Shown here piece after piece: positions 32,308 through 41,167 of a stretch of DNA of 64,000 bases (positions are counted from its first letter, which is position 1; every line of letters starts with the position of its first letter). Origin of the DNA: BRH-c25 sp035627615 (GTDB lineage Bacteria; Bacillota; Clostridia; Lutisporales; Lutisporaceae); NCBI GenBank assembly GCA_035627615.1, contig DASPLL010000056.1:62001-126000 (forward strand). The letters are read 5' to 3'. The translations under genes and the position numbers were made by a program. The notes under the pieces were generated by a model. The model was not told where the DNA came from, searched no databases, and was given only the letters and a program-made list of their open reading frames with translations.

Positions 32308-33438
32308 ATGCATAATTACAATATACTGATAACTACTATGCGTCTTGATATCGGAGGCGCAGAAACCCATATAGTAGAGCTTGCCAAGGGGCTTTCCCGT
32401 GAAGGCTTCAATGTAGTAGTGGCATCTACCGGAGGCGTATATGAAAAAGAGCTTATCAATAGCGGCATCAAGGTATATCGCGTGCCTCTGGACAACAAGA
32501 AGCCTCATAATGTGGTAAAAGCTTACTACCAGCTGAAGGCTATAATAAAGAGCAATGCCATAGACCTGGTACATGCCCATGCCCGTATCCCCGGATTTAT
32601 ATGCGGCCTTCTTCATAAGAAAATGGGGTTCCCTTTTGTGACCACTGCCCATGGAACCTGGAAAACCGGTTACGGGCTGCGCTACATAACCAATTGGGGC
32701 CAGAAGACGGTGGCTGTAAGCGAGGATCTCCGGAAATATCTTCTGGACAACTATAAAATTGAAGATAAGAATATCAAAGTCACAATCAATGGAATAGATA
32801 CAGATAAGTTTTCACCTGATGTCGATTGCTCCGGTTTAATATCCGAGCTGGGTCTCAGTCCGGCGGACAGGAAAGTCGTATATATAAGCAGGTTTGACAG
32901 TGATAGGAGCTATATTATAAACAAACTCCTTGAAATAATCCCTGCGCTTGTGGAAAGCATCCCAAACCTGAAGGTCATAATGGTAGGAAGCGGAAATATT
33001 CTGGACCAGGTTAGGGAAAGAGCCCAGGAAATAAACCGCAGTACCGGACATGACACAATTATCGTCGCTGGCTCCCGTACCGATATAAACAAATTCACCG
33101 CCCTGGCAGACCTGTTCATAGGCTTTGGCCGTTCCTCACTTGAAGCCCTCTCTTCAGGAAAACCCCTCGTACTTGCCGGAAATGCGGGCTATATAGGGAT
33201 ACTGGATGAATGCAGCCTGGAAGCAGCTGTCAAGTCCAATTTTTCAGGCCGCGGATATAGCAAGGCAGAGAGCGAGACCTTCAAGTGCGATATTATAGAG
33301 GTTCTGATGATGAGCGATAAGGAAAGAAAAGCACTGGGCGGCTTTGGCCGCAGCCTGATTGAGAACAGCTATTCCGTAAAAAGAATGGTTCAGGATAACA
33401 TTGAAGTATACATGCAGCTTTTAAAACATGAACAATAG
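32308..33438 (+). CDS. GT4-like glycosyltransferase
   Basis: A 376-aa GT-B fold enzyme. The N-terminus has M-R-L-D-I-G-G-A-E-T-H-I-V-E-L-A, the first nucleotide-sugar fold, and L-V-H-A-H-A-R-I-P near residue 82. The C-terminal half has G-F-G-R-S-S-L-E-A-L-S-S-G-K-P-L-V near 270, the usual E-x-L acidic site. Donor and acceptor are unknown. GGAGG precedes the ATG. It is 18 bp before csaB, so both probably build the same wall polymer. Confidence 0.88.
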   Translation: MHNYNILITTMRLDIGGAETHIVELAKGLSREGFNVVVASTGGVYEKELINSGIKVYRVPLDNKKPHNVVKAYYQLKAIIKSNAIDLVHAHARIPGFICGLLHKKMGFPFVTTAHGTWKTGYGLRYITNWGQKTVAVSEDLRKYLLDNYKIEDKNIKVTINGIDTDKFSPDVDCSGLISELGLSPADRKVVYISRFDSDRSYIINKLLEIIPALVESIPNLKVIMVGSGNILDQVRERAQEINRSTGHDTIIVAGSRTDINKFTALADLFIGFGRSSLEALSSGKPLVLAGNAGYIGILDECSLEAAVKSNFSGRGYSKAESETFKCDIIEVLMMSDKERKALGGFGRSLIENSYSVKRMVQDNIEVYMQLLKHEQ

Positions 33439-33456
33439 CTTAAAGGGGACAAACCT

Positions 33457-34548
33457 ATGTATGATGTAATGATATCAGGTTATTACGGATTTAATAACAG
33501 CGGTGACGATGCAATATTGCTTGCCATTATAAATAACCTGAGAAAAATAAAAAAGGATGTACGGATCGTAGTTCTTTCCAAAACTCCAAAGGATACCGCA
33601 GAAAACTATGGGGTGGATTCTGTTGACCGCTTTAACCTTTTCAAAGTCATAGATACGATGAAAAAGACCACGCTTTTCCTGAACGGCGGCGGTACGCTTA
33701 TTACGGACATTACCAGCACACGTTCACTTGTGTATTATCTGACCACCATTTATCTTGCAAAGCTTATAGGTCTCAAGGTCATGCTGTATGCAAACGGCAT
33801 AGGTCCGATAAGCGGGAGCTCCAACCGCTATTTTACTTCAAAAATTATTAACCTTGTGGATATCATAACTCTCAGGGAGGAAGCCTCAGGTCTGGAATTG
33901 CAGTCACTGGGCGTTAGAAAGCCTGAAATCATCGTCACGGCTGACCCCGCCTTAGGACTTGAGCCGGCAGATCCCGGGGAGATAGAGAGAATATTGTCCG
34001 CAGAAGGAATATCTACGGATAAGCCTTTAGTCGGGTTATCCATAAGAAAATGGGCCGGCTATGACGGTTACAGCCAAGTTATCGCCCAGGCAGCTGATTA
34101 TATGGAGGAAAAGTACAATGCCAGATCAGTATTCATACCGCTGCATTTCCCATCCGACCTGTCGGTGGCGGAGGATATTGCATCAAAAATGAAGCACCGT
34201 CCCTTTATAGTAAAGGATATGTACCCCGTAGACAAGACCCTTGGAATTATGAAAAAGCTTGACCTGGTATTGGGTATGAGACTTCATGCCCTGATTTATT
34301 CAGTAAGCCTTTCAATACCCAGCATAGGCCTGATATACGACCCCAAGGTTCAGGGCTTCCTGGAATACGTAAAACAGCCCTCAGCAGGAAACATAGCCGA
34401 CCTGCAGCTTACGAACCTCAAAAGTCTGATCGACGAGGTATGGAGCAACAAGGCCGCCATAGCACAGCAGCTTCAGGAAGGCAACATACAGCTGAAGCAG
34501 AAGGCCTTCAAAAATGCGGAGATAGCAATTGAGCTGTTAAATAAGTAG
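33457..34548 (+). CDS. csaB: Polysaccharide pyruvyl transferase CsaB
   Basis: A 363-aa enzyme. Motifs: S-G-Y-Y-G-F-N-N-S-G-D-D-A near residue 6, F-L-N-G-G-G-T-L-I-T-D near 78, Y-A-N-G-I-G-P-I near 110, and L-G-M-R-L-H-A-L-I-Y-S near 270. CsaB adds pyruvate ketals to secondary cell-wall polysaccharide, which SLH-domain proteins then bind. It therefore suggests S-layer or SLH-protein anchoring in this organism. Confidence 0.92.
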   Translation: MYDVMISGYYGFNNSGDDAILLAIINNLRKIKKDVRIVVLSKTPKDTAENYGVDSVDRFNLFKVIDTMKKTTLFLNGGGTLITDITSTRSLVYYLTTIYLAKLIGLKVMLYANGIGPISGSSNRYFTSKIINLVDIITLREEASGLELQSLGVRKPEIIVTADPALGLEPADPGEIERILSAEGISTDKPLVGLSIRKWAGYDGYSQVIAQAADYMEEKYNARSVFIPLHFPSDLSVAEDIASKMKHRPFIVKDMYPVDKTLGIMKKLDLVLGMRLHALIYSVSLSIPSIGLIYDPKVQGFLEYVKQPSAGNIADLQLTNLKSLIDEVWSNKAAIAQQLQEGNIQLKQKAFKNAEIAIELLNK

Positions 34549-34559
34549 AGGAATGCGGC

Positions 34560-34957
34560 ATAACGGGTTCGTAAAATATTCCGACTGTAGGGGAAGTATG
34601 TCCTCCTCACCTTCCAAAGCCAGCAAAATCACTGGCGGGGGTCCCATCTCTGCGAGCCCGTCTGGTTATTTTGCCCGGGGTCACTTCCGTACCGAGGTCG
34701 CTGTAAGGTTCGTCGGAAATAGCTTCCCCACGTCGGTGTTTGACAAATTACAAGGGATTGCATAGTATCTCAGGATCTTGGACTGCTGTGAAATATTATG
34801 AAGTAGCCTTGCGTAGAAACCTTAGAACTTCTTAACGAAATGGAGGAAAAGCAGCATCAAGTGTTTGAGCGGAGCGAGTTTTTGATGCTGCCCGGAATGA
34901 GTTTAGAAGTTCTGGTTGCGGAGCTCCGGCTGCCGAGTAATATTTCATAGCAGTCCA
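34560..34957. other. Large folded non-coding segment (two structural halves)
   Basis: About 400 bp between csaB and a convergent DUF4330 gene. Half 1 (34582-34736) is closed by CCGACTGTAGGGGAAG with CTTCCCCACGTCGG and holds GCCAG-8 nt-CTGGC and a CCCG/CGGG stem. Half 2 (34779-34957) is closed by 20-base arms with one mismatch (34779-34798 with 34938-34957), then AGAACTTCT with AGAAGTTCT, then the perfect 10-bp GCAGCATCAA (34851-34860) with TTGATGCTGC (34882-34891). A 70-codon frame on the plus strand has no ribosome binding site. It is a structured RNA or a fold-back repeat. Confidence 0.65.
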
Positions 34958-35007
34958 GTGTTTTCACGTACTTCAGTTATGTCGCATCTTTCTATAAATA
35001 CGCTTTT

Positions 35008-35511
35008 TTACTGTGCCTTGCTGAGGTTCTTCACGTCTACTATCTTCGTCTCCAGTATTATCGTCCTGGTATCCAATACATGCTGCTCTTCCCTGTTAAG
35101 GTCCAGCCTGCCGTTTGCCCTGAAGCCATATTTCGACTCGACCCCCGGGACCTGTATAGTGACCAGTACATTGAACCTTCCGGGCTTTTCCGCTATTACC
35201 ACCGTTCCGTCGGCCTTGGTAAGCTGGTCTGTTGCCGGCAGCACCTCCTTGCTCACTATTTTCCCCATGGGAGTGTCGGTTTTTACATGGTATATGTCCG
35301 TTCCGATCTCTATAGCATCTACCGACTGCTGCCTGACTTCCTCAACCAGGATTTTGTATTCCAAAGTATCATATTTGGCAGCATTATTGTCTTTATCCAC
35401 CATAAAAAATTTGTAATACGCCCCTCCAAGAAGTGCGACAATGAGCAGCAGCACACCTATGTCAATTATACTAATCTTTCCGAATAATCTTCCCTTTTCA
35501 TCCAACAGCAT
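35008..35511 (-). CDS. DUF4330 family protein
   Basis: A 167-aa protein. It starts L-D-E-K-G-R-L-F-G-K-I-S-I-I-D, followed by one membrane segment (about residues 18-36); the remaining 130 residues are outside and beta-rich. The family has no known role and often lies in exopolysaccharide loci. It is 12 bp after a second DUF4330 gene. Confidence 0.85.
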   Translation of the reverse strand: MLLDEKGRLFGKISIIDIGVLLLIVALLGGAYYKFFMVDKDNNAAKYDTLEYKILVEEVRQQSVDAIEIGTDIYHVKTDTPMGKIVSKEVLPATDQLTKADGTVVIAEKPGRFNVLVTIQVPGVESKYGFRANGRLDLNREEQHVLDTRTIILETKIVDVKNLSKAQ

Positions 35512-35523
35512 ACAAACCCCTCC

Positions 35524-36021
35524 TTACTGCCCAACCAGGGTCAATTTTGTCACAAAACCCTGGTTCGCATATCCCTTGCCTTTTATGGAGAATTTCTTGC
35601 CTACCTTGACCTCGGCGCCGCCCACTATTACATTCGCCGGAGTAATGTTGGCATTGGCCTCGATTGTTATTACCACATCATACATATCAGGCACATCAGC
35701 TATAACATATCTGCCGTTTATCAGATCTTCATTCAGCATTGTAGCGCTCCTGGAGGTCTTGCCTGTTACCGTGCCCAGTTCACTTCCCCTTATGTTATCC
35801 CTTATGGGATCTCCCGGGTTTATCGCATCCACAAAGTCCTTATTTACATTGGTTATCTCAAAATCATATATGATCTTGCTTGTCTCCAATACCTGCTTGT
35901 CGCTTCCGCCGAAGAATGCAAAATATACTCCTCCTGCAATTGATATGATAAGCAGCACTATCAGCAAATCCACTATGTTGAGCTTACCGAACAATCTGCC
36001 CTTTCCATCTGTTAACGCCAT
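35524..36021 (-). CDS. DUF4330 family protein, second copy
   Basis: A 165-aa paralogue of the previous entry: D-G-K-G-R-L-F-G-K-L-N-I-V-D, one membrane segment, then an external beta-rich part containing G-D-P-I-R-D-N-I-R-G. The start is ATG 36021, with GGGTGAAG before it. It follows the glycosyltransferase gene by 10 bp. The two may form a hetero-complex at the membrane. Confidence 0.85.
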   Translation of the reverse strand: MALTDGKGRLFGKLNIVDLLIVLLIISIAGGVYFAFFGGSDKQVLETSKIIYDFEITNVNKDFVDAINPGDPIRDNIRGSELGTVTGKTSRSATMLNEDLINGRYVIADVPDMYDVVITIEANANITPANVIVGGAEVKVGKKFSIKGKGYANQGFVTKLTLVGQ

Positions 36022-36031
36022 AATCTTCACC

Positions 36032-37141
36032 CTATTCCCTTCCGTTTTTCTTTATGACCGCTTCATACAACTCTTCAATACCCCTTGCCATTGCATCAGA
36101 CGTAAAGTTATCGCCTACCAGTTGCCTGCCCTTTTCCCCCATGGTTTTTCTAAGCTCAGGGTCCCGGATCAGCTTGAGTACGGCAGCTGCCAGCCCGGCT
36201 GAATCTCCGGCGGTTACAAGGAATCCGTTATATCCATCCTTTATAACTTCAGGTATGCCCCCTGTGTTCGTCCCGACAGAAGGTGTGCCTACACACATGC
36301 CCTCGATGATTGAAAGGCACAGTGCCTCTGATAAGGAAGAAATCACGTTGATATCTATTATATTGAATATCTCATGGACATCTTCTATAAAGCCTGTGAA
36401 AATGACCTGTCCGCCAAGTCCCCTTCGTGCAGCAAGCTCTTTAAGCTCCTGTTCCTTTGGGCCGGCGCCCGCTATCAGGAATTTCACATTAGAATTGTCC
36501 CGGGAAATAATTCCGGCAGCCTCTATAAAATACCTGTGCCCCTTTACCTCAGCAAGCCGCGCCACAATCCCTACGACAATATCCTCTGCTGCTATTCCCC
36601 ATTTGTCCCTCATACGTCTCTTTTCCTCAGTATCAAGCTCTTTAACGGGGCTTATCCCACCATATATCACTGATATTTTGCTTTGAGGAATTCCATTGTC
36701 GGTCATATTCTGTTTTACAGCACCAGATACAGCTACCATGCTGTCACACAGCAGATTGTTCAGACAGGCGCCTGCAAGCTTCTTTATACCGGTCTTCCTG
36801 CTATCGATACAGTGCTTCGTATTTATTATCCTCACCCCTGCCAGCTTAGCTGCAAGCCTGGCGGACAGCGAAGCATGAGTATGCACTATCTGGGGCTTTT
36901 CCTTCGTTATGATACTGAGCAATATGCTTACAGCCCCCAGATCAAAGGATTTGTCCTTCATACCGTCAACAGGTATTGCTTCAAACCCCAGATCCCTTAC
37001 CTTATCAATAAGCATGCTCCCTTGCGGAAGCACCACCTTTATTTCAAACCTCTCCTTATCTGCCGACCTTAGCAGATTCAGCAGCCAGCTGCCTGCCCCG
37101 CCTATTTTCACATCACTCAGCACATGTATGACCTTTATCAT
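36032..37141 (-). CDS. GT4 family glycosyltransferase
   Basis: A 369-aa GT-B enzyme. N-terminal K-I-G-G-A-G-S-W-L-L-N-L-L; V-H-T-H-A-S-L-S-A near residue 87; and the C-terminal E-x7-E site in S-L-S-E-A-L-C-L-S-I-I-E-G near 275, followed by G-G-I-P-E-V-I. It overlaps the O-antigen-ligase-like gene by 4 bp (ATGA), so the two are coupled. Substrates are unknown. Confidence 0.9.
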   Translation of the reverse strand: MIKVIHVLSDVKIGGAGSWLLNLLRSADKERFEIKVVLPQGSMLIDKVRDLGFEAIPVDGMKDKSFDLGAVSILLSIITKEKPQIVHTHASLSARLAAKLAGVRIINTKHCIDSRKTGIKKLAGACLNNLLCDSMVAVSGAVKQNMTDNGIPQSKISVIYGGISPVKELDTEEKRRMRDKWGIAAEDIVVGIVARLAEVKGHRYFIEAAGIISRDNSNVKFLIAGAGPKEQELKELAARRGLGGQVIFTGFIEDVHEIFNIIDINVISSLSEALCLSIIEGMCVGTPSVGTNTGGIPEVIKDGYNGFLVTAGDSAGLAAAVLKLIRDPELRKTMGEKGRQLVGDNFTSDAMARGIEELYEAVIKKNGRE

Positions 37142-38478
37142 AAATCCAGCACCTCATTATCCTTTGTGATAAGAGCCTTGGCTATCATTCCAAAAGCAAG
37201 CATGACCCAGAAGGTCAGGAGTACCCTGTTGTTGTACCATATATTCTCTACCATTCCCTGAGCCAGATATCCTGCCATGCCGGAGGCAACAGCTATCACG
37301 AAAGTGGAGATAAAGCCATCACGAGTCTTATAGAAGCTTGTAAGCATGGCCTTGTAATAAACCAGTATCATGGCAAAGAACATGAGAAAACCTGAAATAC
37401 CCGTCTCAATCAGAAGCTGTATATAAATATTGTGTGAATGGTGAGCATATGCAGCATTGAAAGAGTATTTGGGATAAAGGAGCTTGAAGGGCTCCAGGCC
37501 CAGTCCTATACCGGAGGGCCAATAATCCATGGCCAGTTTTAAAGATCCGAGCCATACGGAAATCCTGTAGTAAGAAGACGTATCCGAAAGGTTCCCTATA
37601 CTGGTGAACCTGTTTATTACAGAAGGCGGCAGCACAAAAGGCAGCATGAGCAGGCCAATTACCCCGAGAATAACAAACCTCCTGTCCCTGAGCACCGCAA
37701 ACAAGGCAAAGGCAAGCATCAACCCGACATATGCTCCTCTGGAATATGTATAAACAAGGCATACAAGCATGACCGCAACGAGCCCAATGGTCACAAGCCT
37801 TGAAAGCCAGTTCTTGTGTCCCCACAGCATTGCTATGGCGACAGGTATGATGAGCACCAGGTATTCTCCGAGTACATTGGGATTTTCGAAGGTAGAACCC
37901 ACACGGGCCTTTATATCCTCAAAAAGTGTCGTATCTACCCAGGCTTCAGAGGTGGCTCCCACCGTTTTCAGCTGATATAAGCCGTACATCGATGTGAGGG
38001 TGGTGGAAAGCACCAGCAGTGCTACTACTGTAAAAAGCTGCTGTCTCGTCTTTATGGTATTGATCAGCACAAAATAAAACAATATGTAGGCGGCATGCAC
38101 CAACAGAGCAAGCATACTGTTATTTGGCGTATACGAGGTAATACTGCTGTAGAAAAGCACTATCCCAAACAGCACAACAAAATAGTCCAGTATCGTAATT
38201 CTGAAGCTCATGCTCTTATCCCTGAAAAGTCTTACCCCGTAGGATACAGCAGTCAGCAGGATCAAGCCCAGCAGCGCCATAGTCGGAGCAAGAGGGATGA
38301 ATCCTACAGCAGCAAACACTCCTATCTCGTATTTCCAAAGCACCAGTACAATCCCGGCAATTGCCCCGACCGCCAGGACAAAGGTCATTGCCGGAAGAAG
38401 ATATCCCAGTATGCCTAACAGCACTCCCGCTATTACTGCAGTTATTTCCAGATTTTTATACGTTATCGTCCGTTCCAT
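37138..38478 (-). CDS. O-antigen ligase/polymerase family membrane protein
   Basis: A 446-aa protein with about 10-12 membrane segments. The Wzy_C/WaaL signature region holds N-P-N-V-L-G-E-Y-L near residue 200, Y-S-R-G-A-Y-V-G near 248 and the large loop with A-H-H-S-H-N-I-Y-I-Q-L-L-I-E-T-G near 345. Such proteins polymerise or attach lipid-linked sugar chains outside the membrane. In a Gram-positive this fits a capsule or wall polymer. It overlaps the next upstream gene by 23 bp. Confidence 0.9.
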   Translation of the reverse strand: MERTITYKNLEITAVIAGVLLGILGYLLPAMTFVLAVGAIAGIVLVLWKYEIGVFAAVGFIPLAPTMALLGLILLTAVSYGVRLFRDKSMSFRITILDYFVVLFGIVLFYSSITSYTPNNSMLALLVHAAYILFYFVLINTIKTRQQLFTVVALLVLSTTLTSMYGLYQLKTVGATSEAWVDTTLFEDIKARVGSTFENPNVLGEYLVLIIPVAIAMLWGHKNWLSRLVTIGLVAVMLVCLVYTYSRGAYVGLMLAFALFAVLRDRRFVILGVIGLLMLPFVLPPSVINRFTSIGNLSDTSSYYRISVWLGSLKLAMDYWPSGIGLGLEPFKLLYPKYSFNAAYAHHSHNIYIQLLIETGISGFLMFFAMILVYYKAMLTSFYKTRDGFISTFVIAVASGMAGYLAQGMVENIWYNNRVLLTFWVMLAFGMIAKALITKDNEVLDL

Positions 38479-39043
38479 CCTTTAATCCCCTAACCTTAAA
38501 AAAGTCATATGCTATGGCGCCGGTTACACTGCCCTCTACGAGGCGTCTCACCGGCCTGTTTATCAGAATCATCACGGTTCCGGCAAGCAGTAAGGCCAAT
38601 CTGATCATGCCTTTCATATCAAGCAGCATTTCCCCATTATTCAATGCAAGCTTCAACAATCCCTGAGTCACGGCAAAAGTAAGGAACAGGAGCCCATAGA
38701 CCCTTGTGCTCATATTATAGAGGCCTTCCAGAAAACCTTTCATGGCACTGAGTGCCCGGCTTCCCCCCAGAGCACTGTTTGTCCCATCCGAAAGCCTGCT
38801 TGAAGCAAACTTGAACAACCTCAAAGGTAAAACCAGAAATCTGAATATAAAGCTTTTCTTCCATGCGCTTCCTATGTTCCATTCCCTATCAAAAAAATTC
38901 AGTATACTGCTGCCTGCCGCAAGCTTTCCGAAGCTTCGCCCCATCCTTTGCAGCACTTTAAAGGTTCCGCTGTTTGTATAGTAGAACTTCAGCTTTTTAT
39001 AAACAACCAATATACTTCCTATTATCAGACTGTTTCTCATCAT
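38456..39043 (-). CDS. Membrane protein of unknown function upstream of the ligase
   Basis: A 195-aa protein. A basic N-terminal half is followed by two or three hydrophobic segments (about residues 112-130 and 145-165). It ends V-R-G-L-K-D-G-T-D-D-N-V, and its end overlaps the ligase start, which ties it to the same polymer pathway. I know no family for it. AGGAAGTG precedes two adjacent ATG codons. Confidence 0.75.
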   Translation of the reverse strand: MMRNSLIIGSILVVYKKLKFYYTNSGTFKVLQRMGRSFGKLAAGSSILNFFDREWNIGSAWKKSFIFRFLVLPLRLFKFASSRLSDGTNSALGGSRALSAMKGFLEGLYNMSTRVYGLLFLTFAVTQGLLKLALNNGEMLLDMKGMIRLALLLAGTVMILINRPVRRLVEGSVTGAIAYDFFKVRGLKDGTDDNV

Positions 39044-39141
39044 TTCACTTCCTATGCGATTATATCAGCAATACAATTTCATCTTATTATAGTATTATTG
39101 CCACATAAATGTAAAGTATATAAACCCATACAAAAACATAC

Positions 39142-39254
39142 AGGCGGGAATTAAACCCGCCGCAAAAGCAGAACGCATGGAATGCGTTCCCTGTAACCTT
39201 GTACGGGCGATTCATGAATCGCCCCTATCCCTCGTGGCTCCGAAACCCCGAAGC
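39142..39254. repeat. Terminator plus mosaic repeat
   Basis: GGCGGG / CCCGCC hairpin (39143-39161), then the palindrome GAACGCAT-gga-ATGCGTTC (39171-39189), then GGGCGATTCATGAATCGCCC (39205-39224) and a CTCGTGGCTCCGAAACCCCG module. It lies directly past the stop of the secreted-protein gene. Confidence 0.75.
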
Positions 39255-39836
39255 CTATTTTATCGTATATGTACCCTTGATTATAAGGAAGGACTTGTCA
39301 GCTATGGCTTTAACCCCTCTGCCGTCTCCTCTTGAAGCGATAAGCATGTGGTTGTTCACTATCGCATCGGCATTTTTCAGATCCTTTGCCGATGTAATAT
39401 CAGACAGTCCCCCGTTAGCTCCGTATATGGCAGAAAACTTGCCGGACCTGGGTATTATTTCCGCCCCTTCCCCTGCAACAAGTATCTGGTCCTTTTGCAT
39501 TTCCACCACTTCGAACCTGCCGGATCCACCTGCCGAAGCATTATTTACAGCTTCAATCAGCTGTGCTATCTCCTGGTTCTTCAGCTCCAGTTCAGTCTTT
39601 AGCTTTGCGATCTCCTGATTCAGTGCGGCATTGTCCTCGTTTGCCTTTGCAATCAGGCTGTCAATATAGTACTTGATCTGCTCTGATTTCTGCTCTACAT
39701 AGCTCTGTGTAACAATGGGATCCTGTTCGGAGCCTGGAGCTACTCCATCCGCAGCACTTATAACGACCGCAGACAGCACCAGGATAGCTGCGAATAGTAT
39801 GGCGACACTTATTTTGCGACTCTTACTGTTTAACAT
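39255..39836 (-). CDS. Secreted coiled-coil protein, unknown function
   Basis: A 193-aa protein. A signal peptide (K-I-S-V-A-I-L-F-A-A-I-L-V-L-S-A-V-V-I-S-A-A) is followed by a coiled coil (about residues 50-95: L-N-Q-E-I-A-K-L-K-T-E-L-E-L-K) and a compact beta-rich C-terminus with D-Q-I-L-V-A-G-E-G-A-E-I-I-P-R-S-G. No catalytic motif. AAAAAAGGAG lies between the start and the 107-bp repeat. The C-terminus may bind wall material, but this is only a guess. Confidence 0.75.
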   Translation of the reverse strand: MLNSKSRKISVAILFAAILVLSAVVISAADGVAPGSEQDPIVTQSYVEQKSEQIKYYIDSLIAKANEDNAALNQEIAKLKTELELKNQEIAQLIEAVNNASAGGSGRFEVVEMQKDQILVAGEGAEIIPRSGKFSAIYGANGGLSDITSAKDLKNADAIVNNHMLIASRGDGRGVKAIADKSFLIIKGTYTIK

Positions 39837-39852
39837 CCCAATTCTCCTTTTT

Positions 39853-39959
39853 TAGTGATTATTAACACAACAGCTTTCTTATCTTTCATAGTGTTAATAA
39901 TCACAACATTGATTCGGTGCCTCGCTTGCTCAAGAAGGGATATACCTTACGAGGCACTA
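39853..39959. repeat. 107-bp two-hairpin repeat, copy 3
   Basis: Same orientation as copy 2 and the same TAGTG...CACTA ends. It ends 16 bp before the start codon of the secreted-protein gene, next to its ribosome binding site. Confidence 0.88.
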
Positions 39960-40072
39960 AAAATGTGCAATATTTTCTAGCAATGCATATATTTCGCCAA
40001 ATATCGCAAAAATCCTGTATATATTACAAATTTGTATTAAAGGAAATATATCCCTGCTGACATACCCTATAC

Positions 40073-40894
40073 CTATCTGCCGTTCATTCCGGCGCCTAAT
40101 TTTTCAGCCTTCTCAGTACACCGCTGTATCGCCTCAATGACATGCCCCCTGAAGCCTTTCTTCTCCAGGCTGTAAACTGCTTCTATGGCAGTTCCTCCCG
40201 CTGAGCAGACGCTATCTTTCAGCTGTCCCGGATGCTTTCCTGTAACAAGGACCATTTTTGCAGCCCCCAGTACGGCCTGTGAAACCATCCTGTAAGCCTT
40301 GTCCCTCGAAAGCCCCTTAAGCACCGCCCCGTCGGTCAGTGCCTCAATAAACATGTATACCAATGCGGGAGAAGATGCGGATACTGCCGTGATCACATCC
40401 AGCAGCTCTTCATCTAATACTTCAACCAGACCAAAGCTGCCGAATATATCATAGATGGTTTTCAGCTCTTCCTCACTCACTTGCCCGTTCCGGCATAAGG
40501 CAGTCATAGCCTCCCCGACAACGGCAGGTATATTCGGCATAGCCCTTACTACTTTAAGCTCCCTCCCAAAGGCGGCTTCAACCGTACGTATTTCAATACC
40601 GGCGGCGATTGTGACAATAACAGCCCCTTTCTTCACATCATTTTTTATCTCTTCTATTACCCCTTTGTACTTGTTCGGCTTCACCGACAGCACCAATATA
40701 TCCGCAAACCGGGCAACAGCCCTGTTGCTGGAATTGGTTCCTATCCCATAGTCGAGGCTGGCAGCCTCCAGCTTCCCGGGTGTGCTGTTGCTGGCCAAAA
40801 TTGAGTCCGGCTCAGCAATCTTTGAATTCAATAAGCCGGCAATCATTGCCCTTGCCATGTTTCCACATCCTATAAATCCTATTTTCTTATTCAT
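40073..40894 (-). CDS. proC: Pyrroline-5-carboxylate reductase
   Basis: A 273-aa enzyme for the last step of proline synthesis. NAD(P) loop: I-G-F-I-G-C-G-N-M-A-R-A-M near residue 5. The substrate side has S-A-S-S-P-A-L-V-Y-M-F-I-E-A-L near 170 and H-P-G-Q-L-K-D-S-V-C-S-A-G-G-T near 223. GAGGAGG precedes the ATG. Controlled by the T-box leader just upstream. Confidence 0.95.
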   Translation of the reverse strand: MNKKIGFIGCGNMARAMIAGLLNSKIAEPDSILASNSTPGKLEAASLDYGIGTNSSNRAVARFADILVLSVKPNKYKGVIEEIKNDVKKGAVIVTIAAGIEIRTVEAAFGRELKVVRAMPNIPAVVGEAMTALCRNGQVSEEELKTIYDIFGSFGLVEVLDEELLDVITAVSASSPALVYMFIEALTDGAVLKGLSRDKAYRMVSQAVLGAAKMVLVTGKHPGQLKDSVCSAGGTAIEAVYSLEKKGFRGHVIEAIQRCTEKAEKLGAGMNGR

Positions 40895-40897
40895 AAC

Positions 40898-41155
40898 AAT
40901 TCCTCCTCAAAAAAATAAAACCTCCATCCCCTTGAAAGGGACGAAGGTTATTCGCGGTACCACCCAAATTGAACACATGCATATATGCTGCATGCGACCA
41001 CTCAGCGCCTGTAACGCCGGCATGCGGACAGACTTTTCATCTGCAGCTCCGAGGTCGGGTTCAAAAGAAATGATCTTGGAAAACCTTTCAGCCGCTGAGT
41101 TTTCCTCTCTTTCAGAATCTTCCCTTCTACTATTCCTCATCATAGCCATGTATAG
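40898..41155 (-). promoter_or_regulatory. T-box leader of proC (probably tRNA-Pro sensing)
   Basis: On the minus strand the T-box core TGGGTGGTACCGCG lies at about 40955-40968. It is followed by a terminator stem (ACCTTCGTCCC with GGGGATGGAGGT) and T7, directly before the proC ribosome binding site. Upstream is a GATGAGGAATAGTAG segment like the start of stem I. Uncharged tRNA would favour the antiterminator. The specifier codon could be CCC or CCG in GAACCCGACC, but I could not fold stem I with certainty. Confidence 0.88.
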
Positions 41156-41167
41156 TTATTAAATTAT

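Noticed and set aside
34560..34740. Cobalamin riboswitch
   Set aside because: The GCCAG...CTGGC hairpin suggested a B12 box, but the conserved GCCACTG and B12-box order could not be found on either strand.
34553..34765. A 70-codon frame in the folded region after csaB
   Set aside because: No ribosome binding site, Ser/Pro/Gly-rich product, and the DNA is better explained by base pairing.
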